Shown one piece after another: positions 18,755 through 26,900 of a stretch of 41,142 nucleotides of DNA. Source of the DNA: Deltaproteobacteria bacterium. Its GTDB lineage: Bacteria > Desulfobacterota > Desulfobulbia > Desulfobulbales > Desulfocapsaceae. The notes under the pieces were generated by a model, which did not search any database, was not told the origin of the DNA, and saw only the letters and a list, made by a program, of their open reading frames with translations. Numbering within the stretch: the first letter of the stretch is position 1; every line of letters begins with the position of its first letter. The stretch spans positions 1 through 41,142 of the forward strand of contig JAFDME010000014.1 in assembly GCA_019306075.1 (NCBI GenBank), given 5' to 3'. A program made the position numbers and the translations under genes.

Positions 18755-19960
18755 TCATACCAGGGCGTTGGCGTACTGCAGAGAACGAAGATATATATCG
18801 GGAACCGGACCTGAATCAACACCTGTCAGCAGCAGGGCTTTATTAAACTTGTGTATCTGCCCTCTTTCATAGGCAATCGCGGCTTCCAGAAAAGGTATAT
18901 ATTTACCGCTCTGCGTCGATAGTGCCTGCTTAATCTCCTCGGCTACAGGGAGTTTATCCATAAGAACATTTATATCTGTATCAAGCATTGAATCTATCAA
19001 AGAAAAGAGGCCGAGAAGAAACAGCTCCATAGCGACATTTTTTAACCGGCTCTGCCGTGCCAGCAGTTCACAAAACTTGGCACGAACCAGACACAAGCGC
19101 ACAAGTTCCCCGGGTTTATCCACCGACAGCTCCGACACAATCACCAGAATAAGGAACCTCCTCAGCTGGTTCTCTCCAAGATAGGCTATACCCTGCTTCA
19201 CGGTCTTTACCTTCTGCAGACGATAAAAATAGGCGGAATTAATAAAACGAAGAAGCTTATAACTGATTGCTACATCAGTTGAGATAATATCGTGCAGTCT
19301 TTCAATAGTTGTCTTTTTCCCGGTGACTTCCGCCAAAAGATTGTAAAGAGTGATTTTTGATACAGCAAGTTCTTTGATCAGAATCTTTTCCGGTTTACAG
19401 AAGAAATATCCCTGAAAATAGGTAAATCCAAACTCAGCTGCTCTGTCAAATTCATACCGTGACTCAACTTTCTCCGCCAGCAGCTTCACATCATGTTTTG
19501 ACAATCTCTGCAGAGTTTTACGAATCGTATCAACAGGAGTTAACCTGAAATCAATCTTGATAATATCAGCGATCCGGACAAGTGGTTCAAATTTTTCATG
19601 GTAAATAAAATCATCAAGAGCAATTTTATAGCCGGCTGCGGAAAATTTTTGACACGCGGCAATAATCTTCGTGGTAGGCTCGACATCTTCCAGAATCTCT
19701 ATAACGAGTCGCCCCGGGGGAAAAGAGGCAGGAATGTTGCGCAACAGCAACTCTTCTGTAAAATTAACGAAACATGGTTTTGAATTTGATACTGTTTCGA
19801 CCCCTTCTGTCAGAAATGTACTGGTCAGAAGGCTGGTGGTCGCCCGCTCACCTGACACACTGTCCAGGGGAAACTCTTCTGTTCCCCTGTAAAGGAGTTC
19901 ATAGGCAAACAATCTCTCTTTAACATTGAAAATTGGTTGCCTGGCGATATAAAAATCCAT
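18755..19960 (-). CDS. EAL-HDOD signalling protein (YuxH-like)
   Basis: 401 aa; MDFYIARQPIFNVKERLFAYELLYRG ... IALDDF ... HDOD region AISYKLLRFINSAYFYRLQKVKTVKQGIAYLGENQLRRFL. Confidence 0.88.
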   Translation of the reverse strand: MDFYIARQPIFNVKERLFAYELLYRGTEEFPLDSVSGERATTSLLTSTFLTEGVETVSNSKPCFVNFTEELLLRNIPASFPPGRLVIEILEDVEPTTKIIAACQKFSAAGYKIALDDFIYHEKFEPLVRIADIIKIDFRLTPVDTIRKTLQRLSKHDVKLLAEKVESRYEFDRAAEFGFTYFQGYFFCKPEKILIKELAVSKITLYNLLAEVTGKKTTIERLHDIISTDVAISYKLLRFINSAYFYRLQKVKTVKQGIAYLGENQLRRFLILVIVSELSVDKPGELVRLCLVRAKFCELLARQSRLKNVAMELFLLGLFSLIDSMLDTDINVLMDKLPVAEEIKQALSTQSGKYIPFLEAAIAYERGQIHKFNKALLLTGVDSGPVPDIYLRSLQYANALV

Positions 19961-20148
19961 TGCCTTCTTTGTCTTCAGATAAAGATATGTTAAGAAAAAA
20001 TAGTTCCAACTTATTTAATTTAATAAAAATTCTATAAAAACTGTAGCACCTGCGAGATGTAATGGCAAATTTTTTCTATACACAACTTGTATTTCCACGA
20101 TACTTGAGTCAACCTACACTGGAAGGATAAAGAAGAAAGATTCCCATT

Positions 20149-20982
20149 ATGCAATCACAATCAACCATGCTGTTACCCGATACCATCCTTCACATCTATT
20201 ATCTGCAAGGTATTTTGCCCTCACATCCCCCGGTCTCAGCAGATTATTTCATCGGCAACTGGGTTGAAGATGATTTCTCCTTTCTCTTTTTCCGACAATC
20301 ATCCTCCGAGGCTGTTGATGCCATACTTTCGAACAATCCACAGCTCACCCTCCTGGATAAATATGAGATGAGCTATCAGCAGTGGCAGGGAGGTTCTGTA
20401 GAGCCTGTCCGCGTTGGCCGGTTTCTCCTTAATCCACCATGGATAAAGGCCCTGGCAGAAGAAGGTGAAATAGCCCTCACCCTGGACTCCGGGGTTGTTT
20501 TTGGAAATGGTGCGCACCAGACAACCCAGGCCTGCCTGGAGGCCATTGATATTGCCTGCGCCGGAAAAAAAGTGCAGACCGTGCTTGACCTCGGATCCGG
20601 TACAGGTGTTCTTGCCCTGGCAGCAGCAAAACTGGGATGCGAGAGAGTTCTGGCTGTTGATTACAATTTTCTTGCCTGCCGGACAACAAGGATAAATGCC
20701 CGACTGAATGATCTGGATGATCATATTCTGACTATTAATGGAAAGGCTGAAGAACATACAAATGTTGCCGCAGATCTGCTGATTGCCAATATCCACTATG
20801 ACGTGATGAAGGAGCTGGTACGAACGGAAGGGTTCCTTAAACAGAAGTGGTTTATACTCTCAGGTATGTTGCGCAGTGAGGCTGAAAAAATATCTGCATT
20901 CCTTTCAACTCAGCCGGTTCTCATCCTGAAACGATGGAACAGGGACAATATCTGGCATACTTTGCTTGGTATCACCAGGTAA
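20149..20982 (+). CDS. PrmA-like (ribosomal protein L11 methyltransferase family) SAM-dependent methyltransferase
   Basis: 277 aa; LDSGVVFGNGAHQTTQACLEA, VLDLGSGTGVLALAAAKLG, DLLIANI. Confidence 0.8.
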   Translation: MQSQSTMLLPDTILHIYYLQGILPSHPPVSADYFIGNWVEDDFSFLFFRQSSSEAVDAILSNNPQLTLLDKYEMSYQQWQGGSVEPVRVGRFLLNPPWIKALAEEGEIALTLDSGVVFGNGAHQTTQACLEAIDIACAGKKVQTVLDLGSGTGVLALAAAKLGCERVLAVDYNFLACRTTRINARLNDLDDHILTINGKAEEHTNVAADLLIANIHYDVMKELVRTEGFLKQKWFILSGMLRSEAEKISAFLSTQPVLILKRWNRDNIWHTLLGITR

Positions 20983-21172
20983 AACAATAGAACAGCTGCA
21001 CGGGAAAAGCTGAGCCGGGAGCTTGTCCATAAATGGCCTATTTCTAATTATTCTATTTGAGATGGTAACCAAAGCACACTATTATCGCTATTGTCGGTTC
21101 CATAAATTTGTAAACCGATCTACCATACGATCTCTTTTGAATTCAGTTATCGGCAGACACCCTTCTTCTGAC

Positions 21173-21216
21173 TTAGCTGACAGCAAGGGTTACAGTGCGG
21201 TTCCAGGAAGCTAGCA
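21173..21216 (+). repeat. Structured dispersed repeat family, copy B (short form lacking the central hairpin)
   Basis: TTAGCTGACAGCAAGGGTTACAGTGCGGTTCCAGGAAGCTAGC: 5' end joined almost directly to the family 3' end. Confidence 0.7.
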
Positions 21217-21257
21217 AAGGAATCAAAACCTTTAAACAACATAAACAACAAAAAATT

Positions 21258-21917
21258 ATGCCACTCTTACCCGCAGTTGAACAGGAAACAGGACCAGACC
21301 CGGATGCTTCAATAATATGGCTGCATGGTCTTGGTGCTGACGGCAACGACTTTGCACCCATAGTACCCGAATTGAAATTGCCGAAATCTCTGGCGATCAG
21401 ATTTATTTTCCCTCATGCCCCCTCTATTCCTGTAACAGTCAACGGCGGTTTTGTCATGCCTGCCTGGTATGATATCCTGGAGATGGAAATTGACAGGAAG
21501 GTAGATATGGTGCAGCTGATGAAATCCGCTGCAGAAATTGACAGCTTTATCGACAGAGAACTGGAAAGAAATATCAGCGGTAAACGTATAATTATAGCCG
21601 GTTTCTCCCAGGGGGGTGCAGTTGCCTACCAGGTTGCTCTGAGCAGAAAGGTACAGCTTGGCGGACTCCTTGCCATGTCCACCTATTTTGCCACCGCCGA
21701 CTCCATCGAACTGAGTGAGGAAAATAAAACTCTCCCCATAAAGATCCAGCATGGTATCCATGACCCGGTTGTTCCAGAATCCCTGGGACAGAAGGCAACC
21801 ACCCGGCTGGTCAAACTTGGCTACAGCGTAAACTATCAGAGCTATCCGATGGAGCATGCGGTCTGCCCTCAGCAGATCGCTGATATTTCCAGATGGATAA
21901 AGGACATCCTCGGTTAA
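21258..21917 (+). CDS. Carboxylesterase/phospholipase family alpha/beta hydrolase
   Basis: MPLLPAVEQETGPDPDASIIWLHGLGADGNDFAPIVPELKLP...GFSQGGAVAYQ...HGIHDPVVP...MEHAVCPQQI. Confidence 0.9.
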   Translation: MPLLPAVEQETGPDPDASIIWLHGLGADGNDFAPIVPELKLPKSLAIRFIFPHAPSIPVTVNGGFVMPAWYDILEMEIDRKVDMVQLMKSAAEIDSFIDRELERNISGKRIIIAGFSQGGAVAYQVALSRKVQLGGLLAMSTYFATADSIELSEENKTLPIKIQHGIHDPVVPESLGQKATTRLVKLGYSVNYQSYPMEHAVCPQQIADISRWIKDILG

Positions 21918-21942
21918 GGATATCTATTTCCCCATATAATCA

Positions 21943-22713
21943 ATGAAAATTATAGATAAAGACAACGAGAAACACCTAAACGAAGCGGCAAAACATTTCA
22001 ACAGTGCCTCCTGCGCCCTTGCCCTCACAGGAGCCGGCATCTCCGTCGGCAGCGGCATAGCTGATTTCAGGAGTCCCGGCGGTCTCTGGAGCCGTTTTTC
22101 CCCGGAGGAATATGCGACCCTTGAAGTTTTCCTGCACAACCCTGTAAAAGCATGGCAGCTCTACCGAAAACTCGGCAGGGAACTCCAGGGAAAAAGCCCT
22201 AACAGGGGACATCGTGTGCTCGCCGACCTTGAAACCAGGGGAATTCTTAAAGGAATTATAACGCAGAATGTCGATAACCTGCATCAGGCAGCGGGCAGCA
22301 GATATGTACTGGAAATTCACGGCGACCACCAACACCTTCGCTGCCTGCAGTGCGGCAGCAGTATCCCTGTTGCTGACAGCCATTACAGTATGGAGGATGT
22401 GCCGGAGTGCGGATTGTGCAGCTATCCGCTGAAACCGGATATTGTCCTCTTTGGCGAGGCGGTCAAAAACCTCGATGAGATTCAGATGCTGGTATCATCC
22501 TGCGACCTTCTCCTTGTGATCGGTACCTCGGCGAAGGTCTATCCGGCTGCAGGAATACCGGAAATGGTCAGACAGCAGGGAGGGAAAATCTACGAATTCA
22601 ACCAGGAACAGACTCTTTCATCCTCCGGATTCTCAGGTCATACTCCGCTCTCCGACTATTTTTTCAAGGGGGATCTCGGAGACACCCTGCCGCTGTTCAG
22701 CGAGGCTGTCTGA
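21943..22713 (+). CDS. cobB: Sir2-family NAD-dependent protein deacylase
   Basis: 256 aa; LTGAGISVGSGIADFRSPGGLW, ITQNVDNLHQAAG, EIHGD, CLQCGSS...CGLCSYPLKPDIVLFGE. Confidence 0.94.
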   Translation: MKIIDKDNEKHLNEAAKHFNSASCALALTGAGISVGSGIADFRSPGGLWSRFSPEEYATLEVFLHNPVKAWQLYRKLGRELQGKSPNRGHRVLADLETRGILKGIITQNVDNLHQAAGSRYVLEIHGDHQHLRCLQCGSSIPVADSHYSMEDVPECGLCSYPLKPDIVLFGEAVKNLDEIQMLVSSCDLLLVIGTSAKVYPAAGIPEMVRQQGGKIYEFNQEQTLSSSGFSGHTPLSDYFFKGDLGDTLPLFSEAV

Positions 22714-22736
22714 GAGAGATACTCCTGACAAAAGAG

Positions 22737-23444
22737 CTATCCCTGCCTGCTGTCCCAGGTAGTTTTCAGCAGAAATATACCAACAGGAATATAGGACGAA
22801 AGCGCCAGTGCCGGAAGATGCGGATAAACCTGCATCGCGTCAGGAGAATAGACAAGCAGATAGGCGACAAGGGCAGGCATTTTGTCGAGCTGAAAAAATG
22901 CAAAAACGGCAAGAACAAACCGTCTCATCAGGTCCGGACGCTCCTCCGAACTCCCCCTCGAGGCACGATAAAGGAGATAAAGCGAGACTGAGAGTCCGGC
23001 AATAAAAAAACATGTCCCTGCCAGCGCCTCTGCTGCAAGGCGGGATTCTCCGACCGTTAAGGCCCTGGCGTCTGAGGGGAACCAGAATAACGATGAGAGG
23101 AAGAGTGTTGAGATATATCCCGCAAGTCCCGCCAGCAGATATTTAAAATGTGTCCCGGAAACCTGCTCAACAACCTCAAACTTCGGCCTGGCCAGAAAAA
23201 GAACAATCACCATCAGGACAAGCAGCAGAGCAAGCAGAAAAAATGGGTAGGACGGGGCCGGGCTGTATACAGGAAACCAGAGATGTTCCTTATCCGGAGG
23301 CAGAAGAAACAACAGACCGAACAGGAGAGAAAACAGAACACCGAATCCGAGCAGGAGTGCGGTTGTAATTCTGGTCAAGCCTGTAAGGTAGCTTATACTT
23401 GCAACGGATGAAGCAAATCCTGCAATAAGAACGCGTATAATCAT
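22737..23444 (-). CDS. Hypothetical multi-pass membrane protein
   Basis: 235 aa with several hydrophobic helices; no family recognised by eye. Confidence 0.7.
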   Translation of the reverse strand: MIIRVLIAGFASSVASISYLTGLTRITTALLLGFGVLFSLLFGLLFLLPPDKEHLWFPVYSPAPSYPFFLLALLLVLMVIVLFLARPKFEVVEQVSGTHFKYLLAGLAGYISTLFLSSLFWFPSDARALTVGESRLAAEALAGTCFFIAGLSVSLYLLYRASRGSSEERPDLMRRFVLAVFAFFQLDKMPALVAYLLVYSPDAMQVYPHLPALALSSYIPVGIFLLKTTWDSRQG

Positions 23445-23568
23445 ATCGATGCAATCTCAGTTTTTATTTTTTTAACGTTTTTTTCATTTATCAATGTAAA
23501 ATGATAACTGCTACCAGGACAGGTAACAACCCTTTTTGAAAACTATTGTGATTTAACCTCTCCAGCTT

Positions 23569-23808
23569 ATGGAAAAATATACTGTTCAGCAATGCAAAAA
23601 ATGTGGCCAAAAACTTCGATTCCCCCATAAAATCGGGGGAATGCTTATGGCCTGCCCAAACTGCGGCCAGAAATTTCAATCTGACTTCAAGCTGAAAGGA
23701 TCCACTAAAACACCTTTATTTCTGAGCTGTGAAGAACATGCCACCGGTCTCCTCCCCCGCCTGAAAAATATCTTGAATGCTGTTTTTTTCTGCTGGTTTA
23801 AAAAATAG
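23569..23808 (+). CDS. Small zinc-ribbon protein
   Basis: 79 aa; CKKCGQKLRFPHKIGGMLMACPNCGQKF (CxxC...CxxC). Confidence 0.65.
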   Translation: MEKYTVQQCKKCGQKLRFPHKIGGMLMACPNCGQKFQSDFKLKGSTKTPLFLSCEEHATGLLPRLKNILNAVFFCWFKK

Positions 23809-23911
23809 CCCATCCGCAGCAGTTCTCTGTCCATAAAACCTTGCAGCCACATTGTGGCATGCTTAAAGTGAAAGACCACCCATCTGAACACCTCTATCTT
23901 AAGGAAAGATA

Positions 23912-25522
23912 ATGAACAGCCCTTTTCATCCCGGAACTCTGGATTCCCTGCCATTTGACAACAGGTTTGTAAATGATTTGCCCGGAGATCCCGTACGCGA
24001 AAACAGGAGACGCCAGGTAACAGAGGCATGCTATTCCAGAGTTTATCCACAAAAAGTTTCCTCCCCGGACCTTCTTGCATTCAGTCCCGAGGTTGCAGAG
24101 ATAATCGGAATCTCATCTGAGACCTGCAAAACCAGCCGCTTCACGAATCTTTTTTCCGGGAACAAACTGATCCCGGGGATGGATCCCTATGCCATGTGTT
24201 ATGGCGGCCACCAGTTCGGCAGCTGGGCAGGACAGCTTGGCGACGGGCGTGCCATCAATCTAGGCGAAATAGTCAACAACAGGGATGAACACTGGACCCT
24301 GCAGCTCAAAGGTGCCGGTTCCACCCCCTACTCACGCAGTGCTGATGGCCTTGCCGTCCTCCGCTCCTCTGTGCGGGAGTTTCTCTGCAGTGAGGCAATG
24401 CACCATCTCGGCATTCCTACCACCCGTGCCCTCAGCCTTGTTACAACCGGGGAACAGGTTGTAAGGGATATGTTTTACGATGGCAATCCGAAAGAGGAAC
24501 CCGGGGCCGTAGTCTGCCGGGTATCCCCCTCTTTTATCCGCTTCGGAAACTTTGAGATTCTTACAGCAAGGGGAGAGACAGATCTCCTGCAGCAGCTCAT
24601 CGATTTTACCATCCGCTCTGATTTCCCCCATCTGGGAAAGCCGTCAACAGCCACCTACCTGCAATGGTTCAACGAAATCTGTCGCACAACGGCTGAAATG
24701 ATTATCCACTGGATGCGCGTCGGCTTTGTCCATGGAGTGATGAATACTGATAATATGTCCATCCTGGGCCTCACCATCGATTATGGTCCATATGGCTGGC
24801 TGGAAAATTTTGATCCCGGCTGGACCCCGAACACCACTGACAGCCACGGGAAACGCTACTGTTTCAAGAATCAGCCCCATATAGGACAATGGAATCTCCT
24901 GCAGCTGGCCAACAGTATCTACCCTGTCATCAACGATGCAGTTCCGCTCAAGGAGAGTCTTGCCCTCTATAATGATATTTTCCAGAACGGCTGGAATGAA
25001 ATGATGGCAAAAAAACTTGGGTTTACCGGATTTAAACCTGAATCGGACAATAACCTGATCAGTGAACTGACCACCATCCTGCCCCTGGTGGAAACGGATA
25101 TGACCATCTTCTTCAGAAACCTGGCAGAGCTTGACATTCACTCCGAACCGCAGAACAGAGAAGATCTTCCTGCGCCCCTCACCGAGTCCTATTACCGTCC
25201 CGAACAGCTGACAGAGGAATATAAGAACCGTATCGGCAGATGGATTGAGAGCTATAAACAACGCTCCCGGCAGGAGAAACTGTCAAGAGAGGAACGGCAC
25301 AGAAAAATGAACAGGATTAATCCGAAATATGTTTTAAGAAACTATATGGCCCAACTGGCCATTGACGAAGCTGAGAAAGGCAATGGTGCAGTGATTGACG
25401 AGCTGCTTGAACTTGTCCGCCACCCCTATGATGAACAGCCTGAAAACAAAAAATACGCGGCCAGACGTCCCGACTGGGCACGTAACCGTCCCGGCTGTTC
25501 GATGCTCTCCTGCAGCTCCTGA
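23912..25522 (+). CDS. selO: SelO/YdiU (UPF0061) pseudokinase-fold protein AMPylator
   Basis: 536 aa; GDGRAINLGE, LKGAGSTPYSRSADGLAVLRSSVREFLCSEAMHHLGIPTTRALSLV, VGFVHGVMNTDNMSILGLTIDYGPYGWLENFDP; ends ...SCSS. Confidence 0.95.
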   Translation: MNSPFHPGTLDSLPFDNRFVNDLPGDPVRENRRRQVTEACYSRVYPQKVSSPDLLAFSPEVAEIIGISSETCKTSRFTNLFSGNKLIPGMDPYAMCYGGHQFGSWAGQLGDGRAINLGEIVNNRDEHWTLQLKGAGSTPYSRSADGLAVLRSSVREFLCSEAMHHLGIPTTRALSLVTTGEQVVRDMFYDGNPKEEPGAVVCRVSPSFIRFGNFEILTARGETDLLQQLIDFTIRSDFPHLGKPSTATYLQWFNEICRTTAEMIIHWMRVGFVHGVMNTDNMSILGLTIDYGPYGWLENFDPGWTPNTTDSHGKRYCFKNQPHIGQWNLLQLANSIYPVINDAVPLKESLALYNDIFQNGWNEMMAKKLGFTGFKPESDNNLISELTTILPLVETDMTIFFRNLAELDIHSEPQNREDLPAPLTESYYRPEQLTEEYKNRIGRWIESYKQRSRQEKLSREERHRKMNRINPKYVLRNYMAQLAIDEAEKGNGAVIDELLELVRHPYDEQPENKKYAARRPDWARNRPGCSMLSCSS

Positions 25523-25564
25523 TCAACCCGTATTGCTTCCTGAATATCTATCATAAAAACTGGA

Positions 25565-25628
25565 GAACCTTAAATACAGAGGACACAGAGAAGGCAAAAA
25601 AATTCTCTGTGCTCTTTGTGGTGAGAGA
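25565..25628. repeat. Dispersed CTCTGTG-nonamer palindromic repeat, copy 2
   Basis: GAACCTTAAATACAGAGGACACAGAGAAGG...AATTCTCTGTGCTCTTTGTGGTGAGAG, related to copy 1 (AACCTTAAAT shared). Confidence 0.78.
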
Positions 25629-25659
25629 TGTTGTTTTTGGTTTGCGGCCATCGCCCGAA

Positions 25660-26889
25660 TCAGAGCATACTTCTTCTTAAATCCTCAATATGGTTTGCCA
25701 GGGTCCTGCAGAACCTGGCCGCCTCCGCACCATCGATAACCCTGTGATCGTAGGAGAGGGAAAACGGCAGAGTCAGACGGGGCACAAATCTCTCTTTATT
25801 CCAGACCGGTTTTCGATAACTGCGGGAAAGCCCGAGAATCGCAACCTGGGGGCGGTTGACAATAGGCGTAAACCCGGTTCCTCCGATCCCGCCCAGACTC
25901 GATATGGTAAACGTTGCCCCCTGGATATCCGGGATTGCCAGCTTCCCCTTCCTGGCACTGGAACTGAGCCTGTTCAGCTCTGCACCAATCTCCCTTATAC
26001 CCTTTCGTTCAACATCTTTTACTACCGGCACAACCAGTCCCTGATCTGTATCCACAGCGATGCCAATATGATAATAATGTTTCAGAATAACCTTCTCACC
26101 GCCCGGAACCAGTGAGGAGTTAAACAGGGGGAACTCCTTCAGTACAGCGGCAACTGCCTTGGTGATAAAGACAAGAAGAGAGAAACGTATTTCCCCCTCC
26201 TGCAGTTCCCCGTTCAACTCTTTGCGGAAACTTTCAAGATCAGTTATATCGGCCTCATCAAAATGGGTCACATGGGGAATCGTCACCCAGCTTCCATGGA
26301 GATGAGCGGCGGAGATTCTCTGGATGCGACCAAGAGCAACCTCTTCTATGTCTCCATATTTGCTGAAATCTTCAAGGGGCGGTGTCTCCGGTGACAGCGC
26401 TGCCTGTGATTTACCCTTCTCTCTTACAGGTGCCTCAATTTTATGCAGATCCTCCATCAGAATACGACCATTTGGACCTGTTGGGGTAACGGCCGCGAGA
26501 TCAAGGCCGTGCTCCCTTGCATAAGCACGCACAGAGGGTGTCGCATGAAAAATCTTTTTCTCCCCCCCTGCCACATTCCCCCTGGCCGGAGAAGAATCGC
26601 CCACAACAGGATCCACTGATGGTTTATCATCAATACCGACATCCCCTGCCCCCTCGACCTCGATCATGGCAATCAGGTCACCACTGGAGATAGTGTCATT
26701 CTCTTTTATCAGCACCTCCCGGATAACACCTGCAAAAGGTGAGGGAATATCCATCACCGCCTTTTCACTCTCAAGAGCAATAAGGGAGTCATCAACTTCG
26801 ACCCCGTCACCTGTTGAAACAAAAACGTCAACCACTGTAATTGTCTGAACATCCCCGAAATCAGGCACCACTATTTTTTCCACTGCCAT
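25660..26889 (-). CDS. aceF: Pyruvate dehydrogenase E2 (dihydrolipoamide acetyltransferase)
   Basis: 409 aa; lipoyl domain LIALESEKAVMDIPSP, E3-binding domain ATPSVRAYAREHGLDLAAVTPTGPNGRI, catalytic SYDHRVIDGAEAARF. Confidence 0.93.
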   Translation of the reverse strand: MAVEKIVVPDFGDVQTITVVDVFVSTGDGVEVDDSLIALESEKAVMDIPSPFAGVIREVLIKENDTISSGDLIAMIEVEGAGDVGIDDKPSVDPVVGDSSPARGNVAGGEKKIFHATPSVRAYAREHGLDLAAVTPTGPNGRILMEDLHKIEAPVREKGKSQAALSPETPPLEDFSKYGDIEEVALGRIQRISAAHLHGSWVTIPHVTHFDEADITDLESFRKELNGELQEGEIRFSLLVFITKAVAAVLKEFPLFNSSLVPGGEKVILKHYYHIGIAVDTDQGLVVPVVKDVERKGIREIGAELNRLSSSARKGKLAIPDIQGATFTISSLGGIGGTGFTPIVNRPQVAILGLSRSYRKPVWNKERFVPRLTLPFSLSYDHRVIDGAEAARFCRTLANHIEDLRRSML

Positions 26890-26900
26890 AGAACTCTCCC

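Noticed and set aside
21943-22713. Idea that the Sir2 gene and the HerA-like ATPase form a SIR2-HerA defence system
   Set aside because: They are about 17 kb apart, and the Sir2 protein looks like an ordinary CobB deacylase with an intact zinc-binding motif.
23846-23858. GCCACATTGTGGC palindrome upstream of selO
   Set aside because: Single short palindrome with no second copy or known operator match.
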